Source of the DNA: Candidatus Woesebacteria bacterium
Lineage (GTDB): Bacteria; Patescibacteriota; Microgenomatia; UBA1406; GWC2-37-13
Length of the DNA: 64,000 bases
Direction of reading: 5' to 3'
Assembly: GCA_020429045.1 (NCBI GenBank)
Contig: JAGQLS010000001.1
Location: 111,439-175,438, forward strand
In this document: piece by piece, positions 1 to 8,557 of the stretch
Position numbering within the stretch: position 1 is the stretch's first letter
How the letters are laid out: each line of letters starts with the position of its first letter
Notes under the pieces: model-generated
What the model saw: only the letters and a program-made list of their open reading frames with translations
Told to the model about the DNA's origin: nothing
The model's database searches: none
Program-made: the position numbers and the translations under genes

Positions 1-1
1 A

Positions 2-502
2 CCCTTTATTTTAACTGTAGGCAAACTTGAACCTCGCAAAAATATGAGTCGCCTTATCGAAGCGGTGAGAGGAATGAATGTAATGCTTATTGTTGTGGGA
101 ATCGAAGGTTGGGGAGAAGCCAACAATCATCAAACGCACAACAAAAATGTGCGCTTTCTTGGATTTGTAAGTGATGAAGATTTGTCAGCACTTTACAGCA
201 AAGCTACCATCTTTGTTTTCCCCTCGCTTTACGAAGGTTTCGGTTACCCCATCGTAGAAGCTATGCAGCACTACTGCCCGGTGATCGCCAGTAACACCTC
301 GTCGCTTGCCGAAATCGCCAAAGATGCTGCCCTTTTATGCGACCCTACCGATGTCCAAAATATCAAACAAACGATAGAGCAGCTTCTTGCAGATACAAAA
401 CTGCAGCAAACTCTTTCGGAAAAAGGAAAACAACGTGCTGCCAAATTCTCCTGGAAAACATATTATAATACACTTATAAAAGCACTTGGTAACGAAACTT
501 AA
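2..502 (+). CDS. glycosyltransferase family 4, C-terminal part (cut by window start)
   Basis: The reading frame is open from base 2, so the gene begins before the window; about 166 codons are visible. It begins with TVGKLEPRKN, the usual GT4 motif at the start of the C-terminal Rossmann domain, and carries PSLYEGFGYPIVEAM, the E-x7-E nucleotide-sugar binding motif. This is the donor-binding half of a GT-B fold retaining glycosyltransferase that moves a sugar from a nucleotide donor to an envelope glycan or lipid. The internal ATG at base 44 is not the start, because the conserved motif lies before it. The next gene is a paralogue, so the pair probably acts in the same surface polysaccharide pathway. 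The substrate cannot be told. Confidence 0.88.
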   Translation, partial: PFILTVGKLEPRKNMSRLIEAVRGMNVMLIVVGIEGWGEANNHQTHNKNVRFLGFVSDEDLSALYSKATIFVFPSLYEGFGYPIVEAMQHYCPVIASNTSSLAEIAKDAALLCDPTDVQNIKQTIEQLLADTKLQQTLSEKGKQRAAKFSWKTYYNTLIKALGNET

Positions 503-565
503 AACTTGTGGCTTGTAATGTGAGGTATAGACACCTTTTTGAATTTTGAACTTTCTATCTAAACC

Positions 566-1663
566 ATGATAATCGGCATTGACGGCAACGAAGCAAATGT
601 CAATCAACGCGTAGGCGTTTCCGTATACACATACCAACTCCTTTCTCACTTTCAAAAAAAAGCAAACAAAAATCTTGCATTTCGTGTGTATCTACGTAAA
701 AAACCATTATCTGACATGCCACAGCAAACCGAACATTTTACCTACTGTATCATTCCCGGTCGATTTGCGTGGTCACGCATCCATTTCTCTTTGCACCTTT
801 TCAAAGAACAACTCTCGCAATCATTGCCAGATATCTTTTTCGCACCTGCCCACTATTCCCCACTCTACTGCCCTATACCCCTTGTAGTCACGATTCACGA
901 TCTTTCCTTTTTCCCTTTTCCAGACGAATTTTTAAAAAAAGATTTATATAAACTCAAGAAATGGACTGAAATCTCGGTACGAAAAGCACAAAAAATTATT
1001 ACTGTTTCCAAAGCTACAAAAAAGGATGTCATGCGATATTACGAAGTTGAAAACAGTAAAATAGAAGTCGTTTATAATGGATTTCAACAAAAAAAAGCCG
1101 AAAAATCAAAGAACGATGTATTAAAGGAATATAGATTGAAAAAAAATAATTATATTTTTTATCTTGGCACCGTACAACCGCGCAAAAATATCCTGACGCT
1201 CATACGTGCCATAGACGAACTCCGCAAAACACATCCTGAAATGAAACTGGTAGTTGCTGGGAAAAAGGGATGGAAATATGACGAAATTTACGCCGAAATG
1301 GACAAACGCGACTATGTAGTGGCAACCGGTTACGAAACATGGGAAGCAATTTGCTCGCTATATCAAAGCGCATTTTGTTTTGTTTTGCCTTCTCTTTACG
1401 AAGGCTTTGGTATCCCGATTCTTGAGGCGATGTCATGTGGTGCGCCGGTTATTGCTTCACAAACTTCTTCACTTCCTGAAATTGGAGGCAATGCGTGTTT
1501 GTATTTTGATCCTACAGACCATATGCAACTTGTTGAGGAATTGGAGGAGCTGTATGACAATGATGCACTACGATCTCGTTTGATAGCACAGGGTAAGAAA
1601 AGAGTGCAGGAATTTTCCTGGCAAAAATCAGCACAGCAAACGTTGGATCTTCTCACAAGTTAA
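566..1663 (+). CDS. glycosyltransferase family 4
   Basis: A complete 365-residue GT-B glycosyltransferase. The N-terminal acceptor domain has the glycine-rich start (IGIDGNEAN...RVGVSVYTYQLL) and a VVTIHDLSF strand. The C-terminal donor domain starts near residue 195 with FYLGTVQPRKN, followed by VVAGKKGW and, near residue 275, PSLYEGFGIPILEAM with the two conserved glutamates. The arrangement matches mannosyl/glucosyl GT4 enzymes of envelope polysaccharide synthesis. It sits 63 bases after a similar GT4 gene and 22 bases before a FemAB-type gene on the same strand, which suggests an envelope operon. Donor and acceptor are not predictable from sequence alone. Confidence 0.9.
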   Translation: MIIGIDGNEANVNQRVGVSVYTYQLLSHFQKKANKNLAFRVYLRKKPLSDMPQQTEHFTYCIIPGRFAWSRIHFSLHLFKEQLSQSLPDIFFAPAHYSPLYCPIPLVVTIHDLSFFPFPDEFLKKDLYKLKKWTEISVRKAQKIITVSKATKKDVMRYYEVENSKIEVVYNGFQQKKAEKSKNDVLKEYRLKKNNYIFYLGTVQPRKNILTLIRAIDELRKTHPEMKLVVAGKKGWKYDEIYAEMDKRDYVVATGYETWEAICSLYQSAFCFVLPSLYEGFGIPILEAMSCGAPVIASQTSSLPEIGGNACLYFDPTDHMQLVEELEELYDNDALRSRLIAQGKKRVQEFSWQKSAQQTLDLLTS

Positions 1664-1685
1664 CTTTACTGTTAAAGAAAGATAT

Positions 1686-2717
1686 ATGCGAATAGATATC
1701 GTACCTGACACATACAATCAATCGAACTTTAACAAGTCTGTACAACACCCTCTTCAAACATGGCAGTGGGGCGAGGCACGGAAAGAAACTGGTGTTGATG
1801 TAGTACGGCTTGCATCGTTCGACAACAGTTCGTTGAAAGATGTCTTTACCATGACGCTGCATCCGCTTCCTATGGTAAAAAAATATGTCGGCTATATTCC
1901 CCGATCTATTTTACCAACAAGTGATATTATTGACTTTTTACGCAGTTATTCTAAGGAAAATAACATTATTTTTATTAAATTTGAACCCTACGTTAAGCAT
2001 TCGACTGGAGAGAATCACCATACAGCATCTATCGCAACGAACATGAAATCTGCAATTGATACTTTACAATTGAGAGCATCTCCCCACCCACTCTTTCCCG
2101 ACTGGACGCAAATGTTGAATCTGACCAAAAGCGAAGAAGTACTCTTGAAAGAAATGAAATCAAAGACGCGATATAATGTTAAGCTTGCCAGACGCAAAGG
2201 CATTGTTGTCAAAGAAATGTCAAATGAGCAAGGTTTTAAGATATTTCTCAAGTTATATTTTGAAACCTGTAAACGCCAACACTATTTTGGACATAACGAA
2301 ACATATCATCGAATCATTTGGAATAATCTTAAAAATGGAATATCGCACATTCTCGTTGCTTTTTATGAAAATGAACCGCTTGCTGCATACGAACTATTTC
2401 ACTTTCAAGACAGATTATATTATCCCTACGGCGGCAGTTCAGAAACGATGAGAAATCTGATGGCGACAAATCTGCTTATGTGGGAAGCAATACGCTTTGG
2501 AAAAAAAATGGGCGCAAAGGTATTTGATATGTGGGGATCACTGGGACCAGATTATGAAAAGAAAAGTAAATGGGGTGGGTTCACTAAGTTTAAGGAAGGT
2601 TATGGTACAGAGTTTGTACAATTTGTAGGCAGTTACGATCTTGTAGTCGATCCTGCTATGTATCGACTCTATAATCTAGGATACGCTTTGAGAAATTGGG
2701 TTCTGACAAAAATCTAA
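1686..2717 (+). CDS. FemAB/FemX-family aminoacyl transferase (peptidoglycan bridge type)
   Basis: 343 residues. The early HPLQTWQWGEAR segment, the DWTQMLNL...KSKTRYNVKLARRKG block and the late MWEAIRFGKKMGAKVFDMWG plus FKEGYG segments are characteristic of the FemAB family, which consists of two GNAT-like folds. Family members use aminoacyl-tRNA to add amino acids to the peptidoglycan stem peptide; some relatives modify other acceptors. The position after two glycosyltransferases fits a cell-wall role. It ends two bases before the stop of the convergent HAD gene, so no terminator separates them. The family call is firm; the amino acid and acceptor are unknown. Confidence 0.85.
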   Translation: MRIDIVPDTYNQSNFNKSVQHPLQTWQWGEARKETGVDVVRLASFDNSSLKDVFTMTLHPLPMVKKYVGYIPRSILPTSDIIDFLRSYSKENNIIFIKFEPYVKHSTGENHHTASIATNMKSAIDTLQLRASPHPLFPDWTQMLNLTKSEEVLLKEMKSKTRYNVKLARRKGIVVKEMSNEQGFKIFLKLYFETCKRQHYFGHNETYHRIIWNNLKNGISHILVAFYENEPLAAYELFHFQDRLYYPYGGSSETMRNLMATNLLMWEAIRFGKKMGAKVFDMWGSLGPDYEKKSKWGGFTKFKEGYGTEFVQFVGSYDLVVDPAMYRLYNLGYALRNWVLTKI

Positions 2718-2718
2718 T

Positions 2719-3378
2719 CTACAACCTCTTCACTGCTTGTTCTGTTTCATAGACCGTCTGCACTACACGATCGACATTGGTTGTATCGTCAACTGGTTCG
2801 TGGGAAATGAGAACAGTTTTCATTCCTACATTTTGTGCAGGAATGATGTCTTTTGTCAGACTATCGGCGACATACACACAGCTTTCTGGCGAACACTGTG
2901 CTAGTTCAAGCGCTTTTTGGAACGGCTCGGGATCTGGTTTACTTTTTGACGTATTGTCGACTGTCACAAAATGGGTAAAATAGCCTGAAGGAACAGCAAG
3001 TGCTTCGAGCACATTGAGAACAACTTTCTCAAGCACATTGGTGATGATGCCAAGCGTATAGTGCTTGCTCATCGACTCAAGCATGATTTTTAATCGTTCA
3101 TCGGGTTGGAGAAAATCATGTGCGTCGATGCGGGCTATGTATTCTTGCATGTCCATGCGCGAGACACCAAGCTCCATCATGACGGCAACTTTTGTCACAT
3201 GATCGTGTGTTTCTTTGAGTTTCGCCTTTGTTTCTTTAAAAAGTGCCTTTGCTTGGTCAAATGAAATGTTTCGCACTTCGGCAAGTTGCAAAATAGGTTG
3301 CTTGGAATGAGCGTTTGCAAGCTCTTCGTTGTGATACAAGGTATCGCTGGTATCAAAAAAGACGGTAGTTATGGACAT
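2719..3378 (-). CDS. HAD-superfamily hydrolase
   Basis: 219 residues with a HAD fold. Motif I is FFDTSDTLYH near residue 7: the nucleophile Asp9 is present but the +2 acid/base position is Ser rather than the usual Asp. Motif II is LGIITN (Thr), and motifs III/IV are seen as SKPDPEPFQKAL and VYVADSLTKDIIPAQNVGMKTVLI. The helical cap lies roughly at residues 15-90. The general arrangement resembles phosphoglycolate phosphatase/beta-phosphoglucomutase-type HADs. The Ser at +2 occurs in some HAD subfamilies and usually alters or weakens phosphatase chemistry. Convergent with the FemAB gene, which ends one base away. Substrate unknown. Confidence 0.85.
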   Translation of the reverse strand: MSITTVFFDTSDTLYHNEELANAHSKQPILQLAEVRNISFDQAKALFKETKAKLKETHDHVTKVAVMMELGVSRMDMQEYIARIDAHDFLQPDERLKIMLESMSKHYTLGIITNVLEKVVLNVLEALAVPSGYFTHFVTVDNTSKSKPDPEPFQKALELAQCSPESCVYVADSLTKDIIPAQNVGMKTVLISHEPVDDTTNVDRVVQTVYETEQAVKRL

Positions 3379-3445
3379 AACATAAAATAACTAATAATTA
3401 ACACTCAAACGAGCATAAATTTTCTTTCTTTAAACTATATGAACA

Positions 3446-3778
3446 CTAATAAATCTCCAAACATCCTAAGGCTTTATTGTTATTAAATGAAAGAATATTG
3501 TTACTGTGTCGCTTTAAAAGTTGTTTAATGTTTTGAGTAGAAACATTTCCCGTCCGAAGCCAAATTACTTTTGGAGGATATCCGTAAACCAAGCTTCTTT
3601 CATTGAAGTCAGAATCCTGAGTGATGATGATGAAATTATTATCTCGAGCATAGCGCCATATTTCTTCATCAGAAGCTCTGTGCAAATCAAGAAGGTAAAC
3701 GTGGTTTGATCCAGAAAATACTTCTTCAAGCTCTTTAACTAGCTTGCGCGAAATGTTTTGGTCCAAGAGTAATTTCAT
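3446..3778 (-). CDS. PIN-like toxin candidate, DUF5615 family
   Basis: About 110 residues from the internal ATG at 3778 (MKLLLDQNISRKL), chosen because the family starts there; an ATG at 3817 would add 13 residues that are not conserved. Features of DUF5615 PIN-like proteins are LLLDQNIS, HRASDEEIWRYA, IITQDSDF and the late VIWLRTGNVS; the acidic residues would form an RNase metal site. The start overlaps the end of the upstream DUF433 gene by 44 bases. DUF433-DUF5615 pairs are widespread predicted type II toxin-antitoxin modules, so the role here is inferred from family and gene order. Confidence 0.82.
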   Translation of the reverse strand: MKLLLDQNISRKLVKELEEVFSGSNHVYLLDLHRASDEEIWRYARDNNFIIITQDSDFNERSLVYGYPPKVIWLRTGNVSTQNIKQLLKRHSNNILSFNNNKALGCLEIY

Positions 3779-3998
3779 AACTCGCTGTAGATAAGGAACG
3801 CTCCCTTTCTGAAGCATAAGAAAGGACTGCTTTAATGTCGTCGTTTGTTAGTTCCGGAAAATCGCTCAAAATCTTCTTTTCACTCATTCCTGAAGCAAGC
3901 ATTTTTAACACATCATAAACAGTGATGCGTAAACCTCTAATGGTTGGCTGACCTCCTCGCTTTCCTGGCTCTAAAGTAATGATGTCTTTATATTTCAT
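3735..3998 (-). CDS. DUF433 antitoxin
   Basis: 87 residues. GGQPTIRGLRITVYDVLKML followed by GMSEKKILSDFPELTNDDIKAVLSYA is the DUF433 winged-helix pattern. In this family the DNA-binding domain acts as antitoxin and autorepressor for a downstream PIN-like toxin. Its 3' end overlaps the DUF5615 gene by 44 bases, consistent with translational coupling. The C-terminal 20 residues after the DUF433 core are probably the toxin-binding tail (inference). The upstream region (3999-4101) is short and AT-rich and would hold the promoter and operator. Confidence 0.85.
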   Translation of the reverse strand: MKYKDIITLEPGKRGGQPTIRGLRITVYDVLKMLASGMSEKKILSDFPELTNDDIKAVLSYASERERSLSTASYEITLGPKHFAQAS

Positions 3999-4101
3999 AC
4001 AATTATTTTACAATAAGGTTGAAAACTAATCAATTTTTGAATGTTAAAATTATACTGAAATGACTTTTGTCTAGTCTCGTTCATGATAATAATAATTAGG
4101 T

Positions 4102-4659
4102 CTATTTTGATTCGTTATCAAACAAATGTATATAGTCAAAATTTTTGAGTTCATTGTTGAGCTCCCGAAGCTGTAAGGAGTTTTCATCACCTAACATTTC
4201 CCAAATCATCATGATGGTCGACTCCCAGTCAAGACCTAACTGACCAAGGATAAAACGAAAAATAAATTCTGCCATTTCTTCGTCAGTACCAACAAAGTCT
4301 ACTGGGCGCGTCCCAAGTTCGTCGATAAAGTCCGACACGATTTTGTCTTCGTCATAGGTAGCCCACTCGGGTGTATCTTTGGAAATACTACTTGGTGGGA
4401 AATGGGAGGTGAGAGTTGCGGTATCTATAGTATTTGCGCTTTTTATTTGCTTAACCATTTCGATAAAAATCGCTTCCCAATTGTGTAGAGCCTTCTGTGT
4501 GCGGATAAGTGTTATGAGAAAGGCATTTTTGTCTTCCCGTGAGCCGACGATTGAAGGATAGCGCTTCGTTTTTGCTATATCTTTAATCATTACAAATAGA
4601 TCTTTGCTCCACTTAGTTGAAAGCGGGTATCTGTATTGTGGCGGCGTATGAATGGTCAT
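4102..4659 (-). CDS. hypothetical protein, 185 residues
   Basis: Not recognised. The protein is soluble and acidic in its second half, with no membrane segment or signal peptide. It is rich in Trp, Ile and Phe and includes EMAEFIFRFILGQLGLDW, which could form a helical domain. A TATAAT-like box at 4666-4671 lies only six bases ahead of the ATG on the minus strand, so the transcript is probably leaderless, and this promoter falls in the short gap after the lon stop codon. It is transcribed in the same direction as lon and could also be reached by read-through. No function is suggested. Confidence 0.7.
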   Translation of the reverse strand: MTIHTPPQYRYPLSTKWSKDLFVMIKDIAKTKRYPSIVGSREDKNAFLITLIRTQKALHNWEAIFIEMVKQIKSANTIDTATLTSHFPPSSISKDTPEWATYDEDKIVSDFIDELGTRPVDFVGTDEEMAEFIFRFILGQLGLDWESTIMMIWEMLGDENSLQLRELNNELKNFDYIHLFDNESK

Positions 4660-4677
4660 ACTATAATTATAGCAAAA

Positions 4678-7116
4678 TCATTTTTTCGTTTTTTTCGGAG
4701 CTTTAAGGGCGTAGTTTATAACCTCGTCGATATGCTCAACAAAGATGAATTTGATGTCTTTCTGCACCTTTTTTGGTACATCGACCAGATTCTTTTTGTT
4801 ATCCTTGGGCATAATCACCGTCTTGATCTGTGCACGGTGCGCGGCAATGACTTTTTCTTTGACGCCTCCAATCTCGGTCACGCGCCCACGAAGCGTGATC
4901 TCGCCAGTCATGGCCACATCGTGCTTGACTGGCCTGCCGGTAAGCGATGAAACAAGCGAGGTGACGATCGCAACACCTGCAGATGGCCCATCTTTGGGTA
5001 CTGCGCCTTCCGGCACGTGCACGTGGATATCTGTCTTGCTATAAAAATCTTGTTTCAAGTCAAATGTTTTCCAGCGAGCGCGCACATACGAAAGTGCCGC
5101 TTGACAGGATTCTTTCATAACGTCGCCTAAGTTTCCGGTAAGCGTAAGTGAACCTTTCCCCGGCATGTTGGCAACTTCGATAAAAAGAATATCGCCGCCT
5201 GCTTGTGTCCAGGCAAGACCGGTAGTGATTCCTACGCTATCTTTATCTTCAAGAATGCGATTGGAATACTTGTACGGTCCGAGGTACGTCTGCATGTCGC
5301 CATTTCCGATTGTTTTTGATTTAGTGTTTTTTTCCACAATTTCGCGCGCCACTTTCCTAAAAAGACGTGCAATCTGGCGTTCGAGTTCGCGTACGCCTGC
5401 TTCTCGAGAATAGCGGCGGATAATGGTTTTGAGCCCGGAATCGGTAAGTTTTATGGAATAATCGACAAGGTGATGTGCGCGAATTTGTTTTGGAACAAGA
5501 TAATTGTGAGCAATGCTAAACTTTTCATCTTCGGTATAGCCTGCAAAGTGAATAATTTCCAAGCGATCGAGCAAAGCATGCGGGATGGTGTCGAGAATGT
5601 TTGCCGTTGTTATGAAAAAAACATCTGACAAATCAAACGGCACCTCAAGATAATGATCGGAAAATGAGTGATTTTGCTCGGGATCGAGTGCTTCAAGTAG
5701 TGCTGCCGAGGGATCGCCGCGATAATCACGACCAACTTTGTCTATTTCGTCGAGCATAAAAACTGGGTTGCGTGTACCAGCTTGTTGTATGCCCTGGATC
5801 ATGCGCCCCGGAAGAGCACCTACATACGTTCGCCGATGACCGCGGATTTCGGCTTCGTCTCGTATACCCCCGAGCGAAATTTTGACAAACTCGCGGCCGA
5901 GTGATCGAGCGATAGATCGACCCAGCGACGTTTTACCCACGCCGGGCGGTCCGACAAAACAAAGAATAGAGGGCTGCCGCTCTTGTCTGATTCTTTGCTC
6001 CTTTTTTTCTTCTGTTTTTTTACTTGGTTTTTTACTTTTTGATGCTTTTTCTGCTTTTTCTTCCTGTAAAACCCCTAATTTCATAACCGCAAGGTATTCG
6101 AGTATACGCTCTTTTACTTTTTTAAGGCCAAAATGGTCCTCATTTAATACCTTTTCTGCTTTTTTCAGATCGAGTTGCTGATCAGATTCTTTTGCCCAAG
6201 GCAAATCTACGAGCCAATCGAGATAGGAGCGGATGTACGAAGCCTCTGGATTGTACTGTGACATCTGCTCAAGTTTTTTAAGCTCTTTCAGTGCTTTTTC
6301 TTTGACATCAGTCGACATGCCGGAATCTTTGATTTTTTTCTTATATTCATTGATTTCCTGGTTTGAGCTTTTTCCCCCTAGTTCTTCCTCAATAGTTTTC
6401 ATTTTCTCTCGGAGGAATGTTTCTTTCATGCTTTTCTCAAATTTTTGCTGTGTTTTGCTCGAAATATTTTGTTCAAGTTCCAATACTTTTATTTCTTTGT
6501 TGATAAATTCGACTTCTTGTTTGAGAAGATTTTTGAGATTGGTATCCTCGAGAAGTTTTTGTCGTTCATCAGATCGGATGTCAAGAATCATAGCGATCTG
6601 GTTTGCAAAGTTGCGCGAGGAATTGATATTGAGGATGTTCATAAGGAACACAAAATCGATGGTTTTGCCCAGATTTATGGCTTTTTTGACTTGAGAAGAA
6701 ATATATTTGACCATAGCAAGTGTTTCTTCGTCTTCTCGAGCATCTTCGAGAATGGGTGTAGCATGGCCAGCAAAATATGGTTCGGTCTGAACATAATCAG
6801 TAATGTAAACTTTCTGAAGGCCTTTGACCAAGGCGTTCATCTGATCTTTCTCGCCTTTTGCAAGTTTATCGATTTGTGCCAAAACACCAACAGAGTACAA
6901 ATCTTGTGTTGTCGGATTGTCGGTGCCGGCGTGTTTTTGCATAACCATGACGAACTCTTTTTGTCCATCATATGCAGCTTGTACCGCCTTTACACTTTTG
7001 TCTCTTCCAAAAGTGAGCACGTTTTCTGTGCCAGGGAAAACGATACCGTCACGGACTGTGACGATTGGGTAAATAAGTGTAGCGTTTTTGGTTTTTGATT
7101 CATCGTTATTGAGCAT
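4678..7116 (-). CDS. lon: ATP-dependent protease Lon
   Basis: 812 residues, normal length for bacterial LonA. Domains in order: LON substrate-binding domain (about 15-205), helical linker (205-350), AAA+ ATPase with Walker A GPPGVGKTS (389-397) and Walker B VFMLDEID (452-459), and the C-terminal protease with catalytic Ser712 in PKDGPSAG and Lys755 in GGVKEKV. It degrades misfolded and regulatory proteins in the cytoplasm. A Lys/Glu-rich insertion (about 352-381) lies just before Walker A, where most Lon proteins are compact. The gene has a near-ideal promoter ending eight bases before the ATG, so the mRNA is likely leaderless. Confidence 0.97.
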   Translation of the reverse strand: MLNNDESKTKNATLIYPIVTVRDGIVFPGTENVLTFGRDKSVKAVQAAYDGQKEFVMVMQKHAGTDNPTTQDLYSVGVLAQIDKLAKGEKDQMNALVKGLQKVYITDYVQTEPYFAGHATPILEDAREDEETLAMVKYISSQVKKAINLGKTIDFVFLMNILNINSSRNFANQIAMILDIRSDERQKLLEDTNLKNLLKQEVEFINKEIKVLELEQNISSKTQQKFEKSMKETFLREKMKTIEEELGGKSSNQEINEYKKKIKDSGMSTDVKEKALKELKKLEQMSQYNPEASYIRSYLDWLVDLPWAKESDQQLDLKKAEKVLNEDHFGLKKVKERILEYLAVMKLGVLQEEKAEKASKSKKPSKKTEEKKEQRIRQERQPSILCFVGPPGVGKTSLGRSIARSLGREFVKISLGGIRDEAEIRGHRRTYVGALPGRMIQGIQQAGTRNPVFMLDEIDKVGRDYRGDPSAALLEALDPEQNHSFSDHYLEVPFDLSDVFFITTANILDTIPHALLDRLEIIHFAGYTEDEKFSIAHNYLVPKQIRAHHLVDYSIKLTDSGLKTIIRRYSREAGVRELERQIARLFRKVAREIVEKNTKSKTIGNGDMQTYLGPYKYSNRILEDKDSVGITTGLAWTQAGGDILFIEVANMPGKGSLTLTGNLGDVMKESCQAALSYVRARWKTFDLKQDFYSKTDIHVHVPEGAVPKDGPSAGVAIVTSLVSSLTGRPVKHDVAMTGEITLRGRVTEIGGVKEKVIAAHRAQIKTVIMPKDNKKNLVDVPKKVQKDIKFIFVEHIDEVINYALKAPKKTKK

Positions 7117-7124
7117 ATTTTAGC

Positions 7125-7153
7125 AGTATAGAGAATTATTTGCTAATTGTCAA
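7125..7153 (-). promoter_or_regulatory. sigma70-type promoter of lon
   Basis: On the minus strand TTGACA (7153-7148) and TATACT (7130-7125) are separated by exactly 17 bases. The -10 box ends eight bases before the lon ATG at 7116, so transcription would begin at or next to the start codon. No CIRCE-type or other heat-shock operator was noticed. Confidence 0.85.
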
Positions 7154-7268
7154 CCATAAGAAAATATGATTTGTTGCGTTTAGCGTGAAGCATGAAACGA
7201 ATATGAAAGCATGTTTATCAAGATAGATAAAGCATGGTAATTATTATGTTTGTATCAAAACGCTTTCA

Positions 7269-8108
7269 TTAAACAAACTTCTTCGTTATGTCGGAAAACG
7301 AAGCAAAGCGCTTATTTTCAATCAACATATTCTTTTCAATTTGTGGCCACTGTTCATGATACGTTTGTGCTTTGACGTTATACAACACGCCCAGAGGAAA
7401 CTTTTCTTCAAACGGTTCCATAGCCTTTGTCAAAGCTTTTTTTCTATCCGATGGGTCGTACTTCACATCAAGTTTGTACGTTTTGGTCATATAGTAAGCA
7501 TACGTATTCACTTTGTTGAATGTCACACATGGTTGCAGCACGTTAACCAGAGAAAATCCTTTGTGATTCATCGCCTGTTTCATGATCTCAACCAATTGTC
7601 GGACGTCGCCGGCAAAACCTTGAGCAACAAATGTTGCGCCGCTTATGATCGCAAGTGCAAGAGGATTTATAGGATTTTCGATGATACCACGCGGGGTGGA
7701 TTTAGATTTATATCCTTTTTTTGCAGTTGGTGCCACTTGACCAGTCGTAAGACCGTATACCATGTTGTCGTGCACAATTACGGTCATATCGTGATTCCCT
7801 CGGCACGCGTGGACAAAATGATTCCCACCCTCGCCATAAATTCCGCCGTCTCCACCGACCACAATAGCTTTAGTCTTGTGTTGAACCATTTTTGCACCAA
7901 CGAGCGTAGGGATTGCGCGACCATGCAATGTATGAAGTGCGTACCCATTTAAAAAATCATTCATGTTTCCGGAACACCCGATATCAAATGAAAGAAGAAC
8001 AGAAGAAGGGTTGTATCCTGCCTGCTCGAGCGCCGTTTTTATGCCGATTCGAATCCCCCAGTCACCACAACCCGGACACCAGGTGGGCGCGTATGCATCA
8101 AAAGTCAT
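7269..8108 (-). CDS. korB: 2-oxoacid:ferredoxin oxidoreductase, beta subunit
   Basis: 279 residues. It oxidatively decarboxylates a 2-oxoacid to acyl-CoA with reduction of ferredoxin, together with the alpha subunit. WCPGCGDWGI supplies Cys11 and Cys14; with Cys45 (IGCSG) and Cys194 (LQPCVTF) these can ligate the [4Fe-4S] cluster. The thiamine diphosphate site is GGDGGIYGEGGNHF with NMVYGLTTGQVAPT. Length and motifs fit the KorB/PorB type paired with a fused gamma-alpha subunit. A VOC-fold gene stands between it and korA, 22 bases upstream. Whether pyruvate, 2-oxoglutarate or another acid is used cannot be decided by eye. Confidence 0.92.
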   Translation of the reverse strand: MTFDAYAPTWCPGCGDWGIRIGIKTALEQAGYNPSSVLLSFDIGCSGNMNDFLNGYALHTLHGRAIPTLVGAKMVQHKTKAIVVGGDGGIYGEGGNHFVHACRGNHDMTVIVHDNMVYGLTTGQVAPTAKKGYKSKSTPRGIIENPINPLALAIISGATFVAQGFAGDVRQLVEIMKQAMNHKGFSLVNVLQPCVTFNKVNTYAYYMTKTYKLDVKYDPSDRKKALTKAMEPFEEKFPLGVLYNVKAQTYHEQWPQIEKNMLIENKRFASFSDITKKFV

Positions 8109-8130
8109 AAAGATAGAATAAATAAATAAT

Positions 8131-8505
8131 TTACAACATCCCGATTAACTGAACAATGTTACCGTCTAAATCTTCAAATGTTGCAAAATAACTATTAAAT
8201 GTCGGCGCTTTAAACGGCTCAGCAATGAAATGTACTCCACGTTTTTTCAATGTCTCGTACGCCTCTTGCACGTGATCGACATTCATATTGATCATGATAC
8301 GGAATGGGTCTTTGTTTTTACCCTTCACCTTTGGGTGACGACCGATCCACAGGTATGAATTGCCAACTGCCAACCCTATCCCTGTATCTTTGGGGTGATT
8401 TATTTCTTCAATTGTCGATAAACCTAACATTCTTTGATACCAACTCGCAAGTTTTTGATAGTTTTCAGACCAGATAAGAATTGCAGAAATTTCATTAAGC
8501 TTCAT
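8131..8505 (-). CDS. VOC-fold (glyoxalase/bleomycin-resistance-like) protein
   Basis: 124 residues with the paired beta-alpha-beta-beta-beta pattern: an N-terminal half (ISAILIWSENYQKLASWYQRMLGL) and a C-terminal half ending FATFEDLDGNIVQLIGML, where the Glu/Asp-rich DLDGN turn is typical of the superfamily. These proteins often bind a metal and act as lyases, dioxygenases or binding proteins. It lies between the two subunit genes of the oxidoreductase, and a clear paralogue sits between sufB and sufC at 16697-17095, so both are embedded in iron-sulfur-related operons. The substrate is unknown. Confidence 0.85.
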   Translation of the reverse strand: MKLNEISAILIWSENYQKLASWYQRMLGLSTIEEINHPKDTGIGLAVGNSYLWIGRHPKVKGKNKDPFRIMINMNVDHVQEAYETLKKRGVHFIAEPFKAPTFNSYFATFEDLDGNIVQLIGML

Positions 8506-8557
8506 TTGTTTTTTCTAATTTTTAACTTATTTTGATCACTAAAATTCTATTTTTATT

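Noticed and set aside
4745..7098. Long plus-strand open frames opposite lon
   Set aside because: They are mirror frames of a well-supported lon gene, with no known motif and odd residue composition.
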